From: Sphingobacterium sp. SYP-B4668
GTDB lineage: Bacteria; Bacteroidota; Bacteroidia; Sphingobacteriales; Sphingobacteriaceae
DNA: 64,000 bases
Direction: 5' to 3'
Assembly: GCF_027627455.1 (NCBI RefSeq)
Contig: NZ_CP115483.1
Location: 930,001-994,000, forward strand
Shown here: positions 1-9,100 of the stretch, one piece after another
Numbering within the stretch: the first letter of the stretch is position 1
Layout: every line of letters starts with the position of its first letter
Made by a program: the position numbers and the translations under genes
The notes under the pieces: generated by a model
Told to the model about the DNA's origin: nothing
What the model saw: only the letters and a program-made list of their open reading frames with translations
Databases searched by the model: none

Positions 1-51
1 TTCATTCAGGTTTGGAAAATATTGATAGATTATGTCTACTGTAGGATTCAA
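1..51 (-). CDS. rsmG: Probable RsmG (16S rRNA m7G methyltransferase), N-terminal fragment
   Basis: Only the first 17 codons lie in the window; the rest runs off the left edge. The frame reads MNPTVDIIYQYFPNLNE from a TTG at 49-51, right after an in-frame stop. I recognise this as resembling the N-terminus of Bacteroidota RsmG (GidB), where a short helix ending in YFPxL precedes the methyltransferase fold. It follows the glycosyltransferase gene by 25 bases on the same strand, so the two may be co-transcribed. No ATG is available in this frame, so TTG initiation is inferred. The call rests on a short match and could be wrong. Confidence 0.45.
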   Translation of the reverse strand, partial: MNPTVDIIYQYFPNLNE

Positions 52-76
52 AATATTGATAGTTTAGCGTGAACGA

Positions 77-1225
77 TTATTTCCAAGTGCGTTGCGTTTT
101 TTTTCTATTAAACAAGCCATTGATACAAATATAGAAATAGTAATACAGGTCCAGAAATGGAAGCCACCATATTAGATCATGTACAGCAAGTTTTTTATAG
201 ATTGGACGAAAGACTAAAATCTGTGTGATCAATCTGATAAAGTAGGCTCCTACCACATAGTGCCACATGTAGGGGAAGACGGACACGATTGTTAATAAGG
301 ATATGTAAAATAATGCTGCCGATATCAATTGGATTCCTAGCATGCGTTGGTGCTTCTTTTTGTACAAGACTGAAGCGCCAGAATGCCTAGCCTTCTGTTT
401 ATAATAGCTTTTCCAGGAATCCTTAGGGACCGAATACATATGTGCATCCGGATGAATCGCGATTTTAACATTGGTTCGGTTGGCATTTTGATTGACAAAT
501 AAGTCGTCATCCCCAGATTTGATATGCATGTGTGAGGTAAATCCCTTGGATTTAAAAAAAAGCGACTTTCTGTAGGCCATGTTGCGTCCTACGCCCATAT
601 AAGCATTTTTTTTGAGTGCATAAGCGAGATAGCTCATCGCGGTGTGCGTGGTCTCAAATCGGATGAGTTTATTGAGGAAGCCCTTCTTTTTAAAATATGG
701 AGAATAGCCAAGTACGATTTCGGTCCTTTCTGAGAAGGCGCCTGCTATTTCGGACAGCCAATGGCTAGAGTTCGGTTGACAGTCTGCATCGGTAAATAAG
801 AGGTGCTCATGACTAGCGGCTTTGATACCAAGTGTGACGGCAAACTTTTTATTGTGTTTAAGTTGTATGTGTTCCTTGATCTCCACAAGCTTTAGATTGC
901 CATGTTGCCTTTCAAGGTCTTGTAATACCCATTTGGTATCGTCACTAGAGCAGTCATTGACGACGATGACTTCAAAATGTGGATAATCCTGTCCAAGTAT
1001 TAAAGGGAGAAATGTTTTCAGATTTTCCTCTTCATTCCTAGCACAGATGATAATGGAGAGTGGGATTGTATTATCCATCGTCTGAAAGGATTTGACCTTA
1101 TGCAACGAAAGTTTTCCATATACAAATAGGATATAAAAGAGTTGAATCAACAGTAGTACCCCTATAATAGCTAATGCTAGATGGAAGAAGGTAAAATTAA
1201 GATTAGAAAAATAAGATATATTCAC
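77..1225 (-). CDS. Membrane-anchored family 2 glycosyltransferase
   Basis: This 382-residue protein has an N-terminal membrane helix (about residues 13-36), a GT-A glycosyltransferase domain (about 55-290) and two or three hydrophobic segments near the C-terminus (about 295-365). The domain opens with PLSIIICARNEE and carries the metal/nucleotide-sugar site TDAD at 145-148 and an acidic GDDD stretch near 238. This is the architecture of inner-membrane GT2 enzymes that transfer a sugar from a nucleotide donor to a lipid or growing glycan. Donor and acceptor cannot be read from the sequence, and no polysaccharide cluster surrounds it. It lies just upstream of the probable rsmG. Confidence 0.85.
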   Translation of the reverse strand: MNISYFSNLNFTFFHLALAIIGVLLLIQLFYILFVYGKLSLHKVKSFQTMDNTIPLSIIICARNEEENLKTFLPLILGQDYPHFEVIVVNDCSSDDTKWVLQDLERQHGNLKLVEIKEHIQLKHNKKFAVTLGIKAASHEHLLFTDADCQPNSSHWLSEIAGAFSERTEIVLGYSPYFKKKGFLNKLIRFETTHTAMSYLAYALKKNAYMGVGRNMAYRKSLFFKSKGFTSHMHIKSGDDDLFVNQNANRTNVKIAIHPDAHMYSVPKDSWKSYYKQKARHSGASVLYKKKHQRMLGIQLISAALFYISLLTIVSVFPYMWHYVVGAYFIRLITQILVFRPIYKKLAVHDLIWWLPFLDLYYYFYICINGLFNRKKTQRTWK

Positions 1226-1354
1226 GAGTCAAAATTATGGAGAAGTATTGACGAATCTGTGATTCGAGCGTTAAAATTAGTTATTTAATGTCAAAATGAG
1301 ACGTTATCTGATAATATTTGTATAGCATCTATAAAGAGATGCCATATTTTGTAG

Positions 1355-1362
1355 TACTTTTG
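1355..1362 (+). promoter_or_regulatory. Candidate -7 promoter box for tgt
   Basis: TACTTTTG fits the Bacteroidota -7 consensus TAnnTTTG about 100 bases before the tgt start. I do not see a good -33 TTG at the usual 19-21 base spacing, so this is tentative. Confidence 0.35.
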
Positions 1363-1460
1363 CAAGTGTTTTTGAATGTCTGTATATTGGCTTTCAGAAC
1401 CATCTGTATGAGGTTAGCGTATTGCGCCTTAGATATCGCATAGAATAGAGAGGTTATTTC

Positions 1461-2591
1461 ATGAAATTTACGCTTCAAGCAAACGACAAATTTTCTAAAG
1501 CCCGTGCTGGGGAAATCGAAACAGCTCACGGTAAAATCCAAACACCAATTTTCATGCCTGTAGGTACTGCCGGTACTGTCAAAGCTGTCCACCAACATGA
1601 ATTGAAAAAGGATATTGAAGCACAGATTATTTTGGGGAATACGTATCACCTGTATCTACGACCAGGATTGGATGTCTTGAATAAAGCTGGAGGTATACAT
1701 AAGTTCAACGGCTGGGACGGTCCTATTTTGACGGATAGCGGCGGGTATCAAGTATACTCGCTTACCGAAGTTCGTAAAATAAAGGAAGAAGGGGTGACTT
1801 TTCGCTCCCATATCGACGGATCCAAGCATCTTTTTACTCCAGAGAATGTGATGGATACACAACGGATTATCGGTGCTGATATCATAATGGCTTTTGATGA
1901 GTGTACACCATATCCATGTGATTATGGGTATGCACGTCGATCAATGGAAATGACCCATCGCTGGTTGAAACGCTGTTGCGATCGATTCGACGCTACCCAA
2001 CCCTTATATGGTTATGATCAAACATTGTTTCCAATCGTACAGGGATCTGTATACAAAGATTTACGGGAGCGATCGGCCGAAGCGATAGCGTCTTTTAATC
2101 GAGAAGGGAATGCGATAGGAGGTTTGTCGGTCGGAGAACCAGCTGAAGATATGTATGGGATGACCGAAGTGGTCTGTAATATCCTACCTTGGGAAAAACC
2201 TCGTTATCTCATGGGTGTAGGTACGCCTATCAATCTACTCGAAAATATAGCTTTGGGTATTGATATGTTTGACTGTGTGATGCCTACTCGCAACGCTCGC
2301 AATGGAATGCTATTTACACAGAATGGAATCATCAATATCAAGAATGAAAAATGGAAGGATGATTTCTCGCCTATCGAAGCGGAAAGTGACTTAATGGTTG
2401 ACCAAATTCATACTAAGGCGTACCTCAGACATTTAATACGCTCCCAAGAGATTTTAGGAGCGCAGATCGCATCATTACATAATTTACATTTTTATCTTTG
2501 GCTTGTCGAACAGGCGCGTGAGAAAATCGTAGAAGGGACTTTCTATGATTGGAAAAATAAAATGGTCAAAATTTTAGGACAACGTTTGTAA
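1461..2591 (+). CDS. tgt: Queuine/preQ1 tRNA-ribosyltransferase
   Basis: Tgt exchanges guanine 34 of GUN-anticodon tRNAs for the queuosine precursor preQ1. The 376-residue protein spans the whole TIM-barrel family. Visible landmarks are the general-base segment TDSGGYQVYS (D92), QGS at 194-196, GGLSVGE near 220 and the nucleophile region GIDMFDCVMPTR (D268). The C-terminal zinc site is altered: where most bacterial enzymes have CxCxxC, residues 309, 311 and 314 are Ser, Leu and Asp, although His340 of HNL remains. I believe other Bacteroidota enzymes share this loss but could not check. It is followed at 23 bases by an LptF/LptG permease, an arrangement I regard as common in the phylum. Confidence 0.95.
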   Translation: MKFTLQANDKFSKARAGEIETAHGKIQTPIFMPVGTAGTVKAVHQHELKKDIEAQIILGNTYHLYLRPGLDVLNKAGGIHKFNGWDGPILTDSGGYQVYSLTEVRKIKEEGVTFRSHIDGSKHLFTPENVMDTQRIIGADIIMAFDECTPYPCDYGYARRSMEMTHRWLKRCCDRFDATQPLYGYDQTLFPIVQGSVYKDLRERSAEAIASFNREGNAIGGLSVGEPAEDMYGMTEVVCNILPWEKPRYLMGVGTPINLLENIALGIDMFDCVMPTRNARNGMLFTQNGIINIKNEKWKDDFSPIEAESDLMVDQIHTKAYLRHLIRSQEILGAQIASLHNLHFYLWLVEQAREKIVEGTFYDWKNKMVKILGQRL

Positions 2592-2614
2592 AATAGCGAA
2601 AGAAGCATGTATCC

Positions 2615-3694
2615 ATGAAGATCATAGATTGGTATATCATAAAAAAATATTTGTCGACTTTTGTCTTCACTATGGCTATTTTTACGGTTGTCATGGTTAT
2701 TTTTGATGTTTCTGAAAAGCTGGATAATTTCTTAGAGCATAAAGCACCGCTTTCTAAGATTGTTTTTCAATACTATGCCGGATTTATACCATTCTACCTT
2801 AATTTTCTATCTCCACTAATTAATTTTATCGCTGTTATTTTCTTTACATCTAAGATGGCCGATCAGACGGAGATTGTCCCCATACTTAGTGGTGGGATGA
2901 GCTTCAATAGGATGTTGAGACCTTATATGATTGCTGCGTCGATTATCTTTGCGGTGACTTTTGTCTTCAACATTTACATCATCCCCCGGACGAATAAGAT
3001 GAAGGTAGGCTTTGAAAATGTATACGTAAAGCCCGATCGTGCCGGAGGGTCGACTTCGTCCACCCATATGCAGATAGATTCGAACAGCTACGTATACATT
3101 GATAATTTTGATACCAAACAAAAGATTGGCTATAACTTTGTCCTTGAAAAATTCGATGGAGATAAACTCATTGAGAAAATGATGGCTGATCGGATTCGAT
3201 GGGATTCAGTTGCTACAAAATGGAAAATCGAGAGTTACACTAATCGAATAGTCAACGGTCTGAGTGAGCGTATGGACAAGGGTGATCAGAAAGATACCAC
3301 ATTGGATATGAGGCCCTCTGATTTTGAGAAATTTGACAATATGTTTACAGCGATGAATACTGATGAGCTCAATAAACGTATTGAAAAAGAAGGGACCCGA
3401 GGTACCGGAATGATGACGGATTTGCTGTTGGAAAAATACAAACGTTATATCTACCCTTTTTCTGCCTTTATCTTGACGCTGATGGGCGTATCGCTTTCAT
3501 CGAAGAAAGTAAGAGGTGGCATCGGCCTGAGTCTTGGATTGGGGATTGCATTAAGTTTTGTTTATATCGTATTGATTCAATTTTCGACCATGTTCTCGCT
3601 CAAAGGGGGACTACCACCGTTGATAGCAGTGATGATTCCGAATCTTATCTTTTTGACCTTGGCGGTCTATTTACTGTATAAGGCTCCTAAATAA
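2615..3694 (+). CDS. LptF/LptG-family permease (YjgP/YjgQ)
   Basis: A 359-residue inner-membrane protein of the family that forms the transmembrane half of the LptB2FG lipopolysaccharide extraction transporter. Hydrophobic helices sit at about 10-32, 52-75 and 100-125 and again at about 277-355, with a periplasmic beta-rich domain between them. The start MKIIDWYIIKKYLSTF is the typical N-terminal amphipathic segment. Bacteroidota usually carry two such permeases. The sequence alone does not tell me whether this is the F or the G partner, so no symbol is given. It lies 23 bases after tgt and 10 bases before the EamA gene, suggesting one transcript. Confidence 0.85.
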   Translation: MKIIDWYIIKKYLSTFVFTMAIFTVVMVIFDVSEKLDNFLEHKAPLSKIVFQYYAGFIPFYLNFLSPLINFIAVIFFTSKMADQTEIVPILSGGMSFNRMLRPYMIAASIIFAVTFVFNIYIIPRTNKMKVGFENVYVKPDRAGGSTSSTHMQIDSNSYVYIDNFDTKQKIGYNFVLEKFDGDKLIEKMMADRIRWDSVATKWKIESYTNRIVNGLSERMDKGDQKDTTLDMRPSDFEKFDNMFTAMNTDELNKRIEKEGTRGTGMMTDLLLEKYKRYIYPFSAFILTLMGVSLSSKKVRGGIGLSLGLGIALSFVYIVLIQFSTMFSLKGGLPPLIAVMIPNLIFLTLAVYLLYKAPK

Positions 3695-3704
3695 TATTTA
3701 ATCA

Positions 3705-4619
3705 ATGATATCTTTTTTTAAAAACAACCAGAATGTCCTCATTCTGCATTTGACGGTTTTAATCTGGGGATTCACAGGTATATTAGGCAATTTGATTTCT
3801 GTCTCCGCTATTCATTTAGTTTGGTATAGGGTCTTGATAGCAGCGCTTTCTTTATTGGTCTATTTTCTATTCAAAAAACAAAGTATAGCTGTTAGTAAAA
3901 TCGATTTTATTAAATTCTTCATGACCGGCGCGGTCGTGGGGTTGCATTGGGTATTATTCTTTTATTCGATAAAGGTATCTACCGTTTCGGTAACATTGGT
4001 CACCTTGTCATCTTTAACATTATATACCGCTATTTTGGAACCAATCCTGTATAAGAGAAGGATTGCAGGTTTGGAGATTGTGGTGGGACTTATTATTATT
4101 CTAGGTATTTATACGATATTTCAGTTTGAGACGCAATATTTGATGGGGATATTAAGTGGGTTGGCTTGCGCCTTTTGCGCGAGTATCTTCTCGATCCTGA
4201 ATAGTAAAATGGTCAAATCGGCTAGTGCGACAATCATCACTTTTTATGAAATGTTGGGCGCTTTCTTTTGGATCAGTGTATTTATGCTTTTCTCGGGCGA
4301 TTTCAATAGTCAACTGGCTCTTGGTGTACAGGATTCGCTTTATTTGCTGCTCCTAGGTGTCGTATGTACGGCTGTAGCTTATGTGTTGGGAGTAGCAGTG
4401 ATGAAAGAGCTTACAGCATTTACGGTGGCATTGACGACCAATTTAGAACCAGTATATGGTATTCTATTGGCAGTACTTATCTTTGGGCAGCAAGAGACGA
4501 TGAGCGTAGGTTTTTATATGGGTTCAGCCATCGTATTGGGGGCGGTATTTTTATATCCTTATATCAAGACCAAAATAGAACGGCGTCAAAAAGAATTGCT
4601 CATTCGTAAGCTTCATTAG
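3705..4619 (+). CDS. EamA/DMT-family transporter
   Basis: A 304-residue protein with about ten hydrophobic helices in two EamA repeats (about residues 12-140 and 150-287), as in drug/metabolite exporters of the RhaT/YdcZ type. The second repeat carries the usual LEPVYGILLAVLIFGQ segment before the last helices. The substrate cannot be inferred; members export amino acids, nucleosides or other metabolites. It is the last gene of the tgt group and is followed by a hairpin terminator shared with the convergent gltD. Confidence 0.85.
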   Translation: MISFFKNNQNVLILHLTVLIWGFTGILGNLISVSAIHLVWYRVLIAALSLLVYFLFKKQSIAVSKIDFIKFFMTGAVVGLHWVLFFYSIKVSTVSVTLVTLSSLTLYTAILEPILYKRRIAGLEIVVGLIIILGIYTIFQFETQYLMGILSGLACAFCASIFSILNSKMVKSASATIITFYEMLGAFFWISVFMLFSGDFNSQLALGVQDSLYLLLLGVVCTAVAYVLGVAVMKELTAFTVALTTNLEPVYGILLAVLIFGQQETMSVGFYMGSAIVLGAVFLYPYIKTKIERRQKELLIRKLH

Positions 4620-4640
4620 CAATCCTATAAAAGCAGAAAT

Positions 4641-4674
4641 GCCCGACAGGAATGCTTCCAATCGGGCGCTTTCT
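4641..4674. terminator. Convergent hairpin terminator between the EamA gene and gltD
   Basis: GCCCGA (4641-4646) pairs with TCGGGC (4662-4667), and an inner GGAA/TTCC extends the hairpin. A T-rich tract follows on the plus strand. Position between two converging genes supports a bidirectional terminator. Confidence 0.65.
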
Positions 4675-4691
4675 TATTTACTTAGGTTGAT

Positions 4692-6158
4692 TTAAGCGTA
4701 CTCGTATACTGCTTCCTTGCTTTCCAAATTGGAATATCCCATCAGGAATTTGTCCACTTGGCGTGCGCACTCGCGACCTTCCGATATGGCCCATACGACT
4801 AGGGATTGGCCCCTTCTCATATCTCCTGCAGCGAAAATTTTATCTGAAGAAGTTTTATACTCACCTTCGTTGGCAAGAACATTGCCGCGAGGGTCTAGGC
4901 TTACTTTCAATTGCTCCAGTAAACCTTCTTGCTGCGGGTGTAGAAAACCCATTGCTAGCGTGACAAGTTCACAAGGCAATTCTCTTTGTGAACCTTCTAC
5001 CTCTTTGAATTTTGTAGGTCTTCCCAATGCATCTGTTTCCCATTCCAAATCTACAACTAGTGCTGCTCTTAGATTTCCTTGTTCATCACCCAAAAACTCT
5101 TTGGTACTGATGCTCCAATGACGTTGACAACCCTCATCGTGAGATGTTGTAGTCTTGAGCAACATGGGATAGGTAGGCCAAGGCATGGCCGCTGATCGCG
5201 AAGCTGGTGGCTGTGGCATGAGTTCAAACTGTGTGATTGATTTCGCTCCGTGGCGGTTGGACGTTCCAACGCAGTCAGATCCAGTATCACCGCCACCGAT
5301 GACCAGTACATTTTTGCCTGTAGCTGTGATTTCTTCGACCTCAATAGCTGATTCTCCTACGCGCTTATTCTGTTGTTTTAAAAACTCCATGGCGTAGTGA
5401 ACCCCCTTTAAGTGACGTCCTGGAATGGCAAGGTCCCGAGGTATTGTAGATCCACCAGAGAGCACGACAGCATCATACTCCTGTAACTCGCTGACAGGGA
5501 TATTTTTGCCTACTTCACTATTGGTGCGGAATTCTATCCCTGACTCTTTCATGACGTCTACCCGTCTATCAATGATAGATTTGTCCAATTTGAAATCTGG
5601 GATACCGTAGCGCAGCAGCCCCCCCACTTTGTCGTCTCTTTCGTAGACAACAACATCATGCCCCGCCTTGTTTAGCTGGGCGGCGGCGGCAAGACCTGCT
5701 GGGCCCGAACCTACGACAGCCACGCGCTTGCCAGTTTTTAAAAAGCTCTTATTGGGCTTTACATATTTCTTCTTAAAAGCTATCTCAATAATATGTTTTT
5801 CGATTTCCTCAATTGATACTGGGGATTTGTTGATGCCAAGTACACATGCGGATTCGCATGGTGCAGGACAGATTCTTCCCGTAAATTCAGGAAAGTTGTT
5901 GGTCGATACCAAAATGTTGTAGGCATCTTCCCATCTACCATCATAAACTGCATCATTGAATTCTGGAATGACATTGCCAAGCGGACAACCCGAATGGCAG
6001 AAAGGTATTCCACAATTCATGCATCGCGCCGCTTGTTCATTAAGTTGTGTATCAGAATAGCTCTGAACAAATTCCTGATAATGTTGTTTTCTATTTTCTG
6101 CTGCTTCCTTTTTAGGAAGTGCTCTATCATATTCTAAAAATCCTGTTGCTTTTCCCAT
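4692..6158 (-). CDS. gltD: Glutamate synthase (NADPH) small subunit
   Basis: The small subunit of glutamate synthase takes electrons from NADPH and passes them through FAD and iron-sulfur clusters to the large subunit. In this 488-residue protein the cluster-binding cysteines appear near the N-terminus (C46, C49, C54, C58 in RCMNCGIPFCHSGCP), followed by a second cysteine group in RICPAPCESAC. An FAD-binding Rossmann motif (VAVVGSGPAGLAAA, about 145-158) and an NADPH-binding motif (VLVIGGGDTGSDC, about 284-296) follow. The gene starts 11 bases after the gltB stop, so the subunits form one operon. Confidence 0.95.
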   Translation of the reverse strand: MGKATGFLEYDRALPKKEAAENRKQHYQEFVQSYSDTQLNEQAARCMNCGIPFCHSGCPLGNVIPEFNDAVYDGRWEDAYNILVSTNNFPEFTGRICPAPCESACVLGINKSPVSIEEIEKHIIEIAFKKKYVKPNKSFLKTGKRVAVVGSGPAGLAAAAQLNKAGHDVVVYERDDKVGGLLRYGIPDFKLDKSIIDRRVDVMKESGIEFRTNSEVGKNIPVSELQEYDAVVLSGGSTIPRDLAIPGRHLKGVHYAMEFLKQQNKRVGESAIEVEEITATGKNVLVIGGGDTGSDCVGTSNRHGAKSITQFELMPQPPASRSAAMPWPTYPMLLKTTTSHDEGCQRHWSISTKEFLGDEQGNLRAALVVDLEWETDALGRPTKFKEVEGSQRELPCELVTLAMGFLHPQQEGLLEQLKVSLDPRGNVLANEGEYKTSSDKIFAAGDMRRGQSLVVWAISEGRECARQVDKFLMGYSNLESKEAVYEYA

Positions 6159-6169
6159 GACGTTCCCTC

Positions 6170-9100
6170 TTATTTGGCCTCTACTAATTGTTTAAGTAAT
6201 ACATTTTTATATTCCCGTGGAAATACTTTGATAAATTTGGATTTCTCCGCATTCCAGTTTTGGAGGATGTAACCTGCACGTTCACTTTTGGTCAGGTGGG
6301 TATGGCGCTTCAATAATGCTATTATTGCGGTTTCATCTTCGGTGTCTAGAGGGTCTAAATCTACCATTTCAGGGTTGCAGTTGTCTTTGAACGTCCCATT
6401 GATGTCGTAGATCCAAGCTATTCCTCCACTCATTCCCGCAGCAAAGTTACGACCGGTAGGACCTAGTATCAATGCTCTTCCTCCAGTCATATATTCACAA
6501 CCGTGGTCACCGATACCTTCCACTACTGCTGTCGCACCAGAGTTCCGTACGGCAAAGCGTTCACCCGCCATTCCGTTGATGAAGAGGTGTCCCGAAGTCG
6601 CTCCATACAACGCGACATTGCCAATGATGATATTTTCGTGAGCGATGAGTGGGCTATCACTTGTAGGATATATAGCCAACTGTGCACCAGAAAGACCTTT
6701 CCCTACGTAATCGTTGGCTTCACCTTCAAGTTCAAATGATATCCCTTTGGTATTGAATGCACCAAAAGACTGGCCCGCAGATCCTTCAAATTTAAAGTTG
6801 ATGGTATTGTCTGGTAGCCCTTCAGCACCGAAGACTTTGGATATTTCGTTGGACAATAGCGTTCCGATTGTGCGATCCGTATTCTTGACCGGGAAAGTTC
6901 CGAATACAGGAGTCTTACTTTCAAATGCATATTTCGCTTGCTTTAGAAGGCCCCAATCTAGAATCATACCCATGCCATGATCTTGTTCTTCCGTATTATG
7001 AAGTGATTCACCAGGAGCGTTGGTCGGTACATGGAGTATGCTAGAGAAATCAATTTTCTTTGCTTTCCAATGTAGGATACCTTCTCTTTTCTTCAGGAAT
7101 TGCGCACGGCCTACCATTTCGTTGATGGTACGGAAGCCCAATTGTGCCATTGTCTCCCTAATTTCTTCAGCTAAGAATTGGAAAAGGTTGACAATGTCCT
7201 CCGGCTTGCCCGAAAATAGTTTTTGTAACTCCGGATCCTGTGTTGCTACACCTACAGGACAAGTATTCAGATGACATTTGCGCATCATGATACACCCACC
7301 CGCAATTAGAGCTGCGGTAGCAACTCCCCATTCTTCAGCACCAAGTAGGGTTGCAATGACAATGTCACGACCAGTCTTCATTTGTCCGTCAGCCTGTAGT
7401 ACTACACGGCTTCTCAGCTTATTTTGTACCAATGTCTGATGGGCTTCGGCTAGACCAAGCTCCCATGGCAGTCCAGCATGTTTCACTGAGCTGATTGGAG
7501 AAGCGCCCGTGCCACCATCATATCCTGCAATCAGAATAACGTCGGCATGTGCTTTTGCGACACCTGCTGCGATAGTACCTACACCTGCCTTGGATACCAA
7601 TTTAACATTGATACGGGCTTCTCTATTTGCATTTTTAAGATCGAAAATCAGCTGTGCAAGATCTTCGATTGAATAAATGTCATGGTGAGGAGGTGGAGAT
7701 ATCAATCCTACACCTGGAGTAGAGTGTCTCAGTCTCGCAATAAAGTCATTGACCTTATGGCCGGGGAGTTGACCACCTTCTCCAGGCTTGGCACCTTGCG
7801 CCATTTTGATTTGAATTTCATCCGCCTCGGTTAGATAATGTGAGGTGACCCCGAAGCGAGCAGAAGCCACTTGTTTAATCGCTGAGCGCATGGAATCCCC
7901 GTTAGCCAAAGGTACGAACCGAGCAGCATCTTCTCCTCCCTCTCCTGTATTACTCTTGGCCCCGATACGATTCATAGCGACCGCTAATGTGCTATGCGCC
8001 TCGGTTGAAATAGAACCTAGGGACATCGCTCCAGTGGCAAATCTCTTCATGATATCGCGTGCTGGCTCTACTTCTTCAAGAGGCACAGGCATACGGTGCT
8101 TTGCAAAGTCTAGTAAGCCTCGAAGGGTATACATTTTTTCCTTCTGGTTGTTGATAAGTCCTGCATATTTTTTGTAAGACTCGTAATCATTGGTCCGACA
8201 GGCCTGTTGTAATAGGTGTACAGTCTGTGGATTCCACAAGTGACCTTCGCCACGTCTTTTCCATTGGTATAAACCTCCTTCAGGAAGTAGGTTCTTCTCT
8301 GTGCGCGCATGTCCGAATGCAGACCAGTGCTTGGCCAACACTTCTGTAGCGATGTCATCTAATGATAACCCTCCAATACGAGATACTGCTCCGCAGAAGT
8401 ATTTATCTACTACGCTAGAGTCTATACCCAATACCTCGAAGATTTGAGCGCCGTGGTAAGATTGCAAGGTGGATATACCCATCTTCGAGAATATTTTCAA
8501 TAATCCGCCGCAAATAGCTTTTACGTAATTTTTCTTTAAGGTGTCCCAAACCAGGTCAGTATCCATGTTCCCTTGTTCTTTCATGGTACGGATACTTGCC
8601 AATGCCATATATGGATTTATAGCTGTAGCGCCGAAAGCCAATAGACAAGCAAAATGGTGAACCTCCCATACATCACCCGCTTCAACAACTAATCCGACAG
8701 CACCGCGGTTGCCTGTTTTAATCAAGTGGTGGTGTACGGCCGACACGGCAAGGATAGAAGGAATTGGTGCGTGTTGGGAGTCGATAGCACGATCGGATAG
8801 GATTAATACTTCAAATCCATCACGCACGGCGTCATCGGCATAGCGGCATAGTCTTTCTATACCATCTTCTAATGATCCCGGATTGCCATCGGCTTTAAAG
8901 TACAATTGTAATGTCTTCGCTTGGAAGACTCCGGTATCAATAGAACGTAATTTTTCAAGTTCGCTGGAAGTCAGGATAGGGTGCTGCAACATCACACAAT
9001 GACAGAATTTTTTGTCCTCTATCAGAATATTGCCTGCATTCCCGATGAAGGTTGCTAGACTCATGACCAATCGTTCGCGGATAGGGTCAATCGGAGGATT

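Noticed and set aside
1329..1649. Minus-strand open frame upstream of and inside tgt
   Set aside because: It overlaps the start of the clearly coding tgt on the opposite strand and shows no domain or signal.
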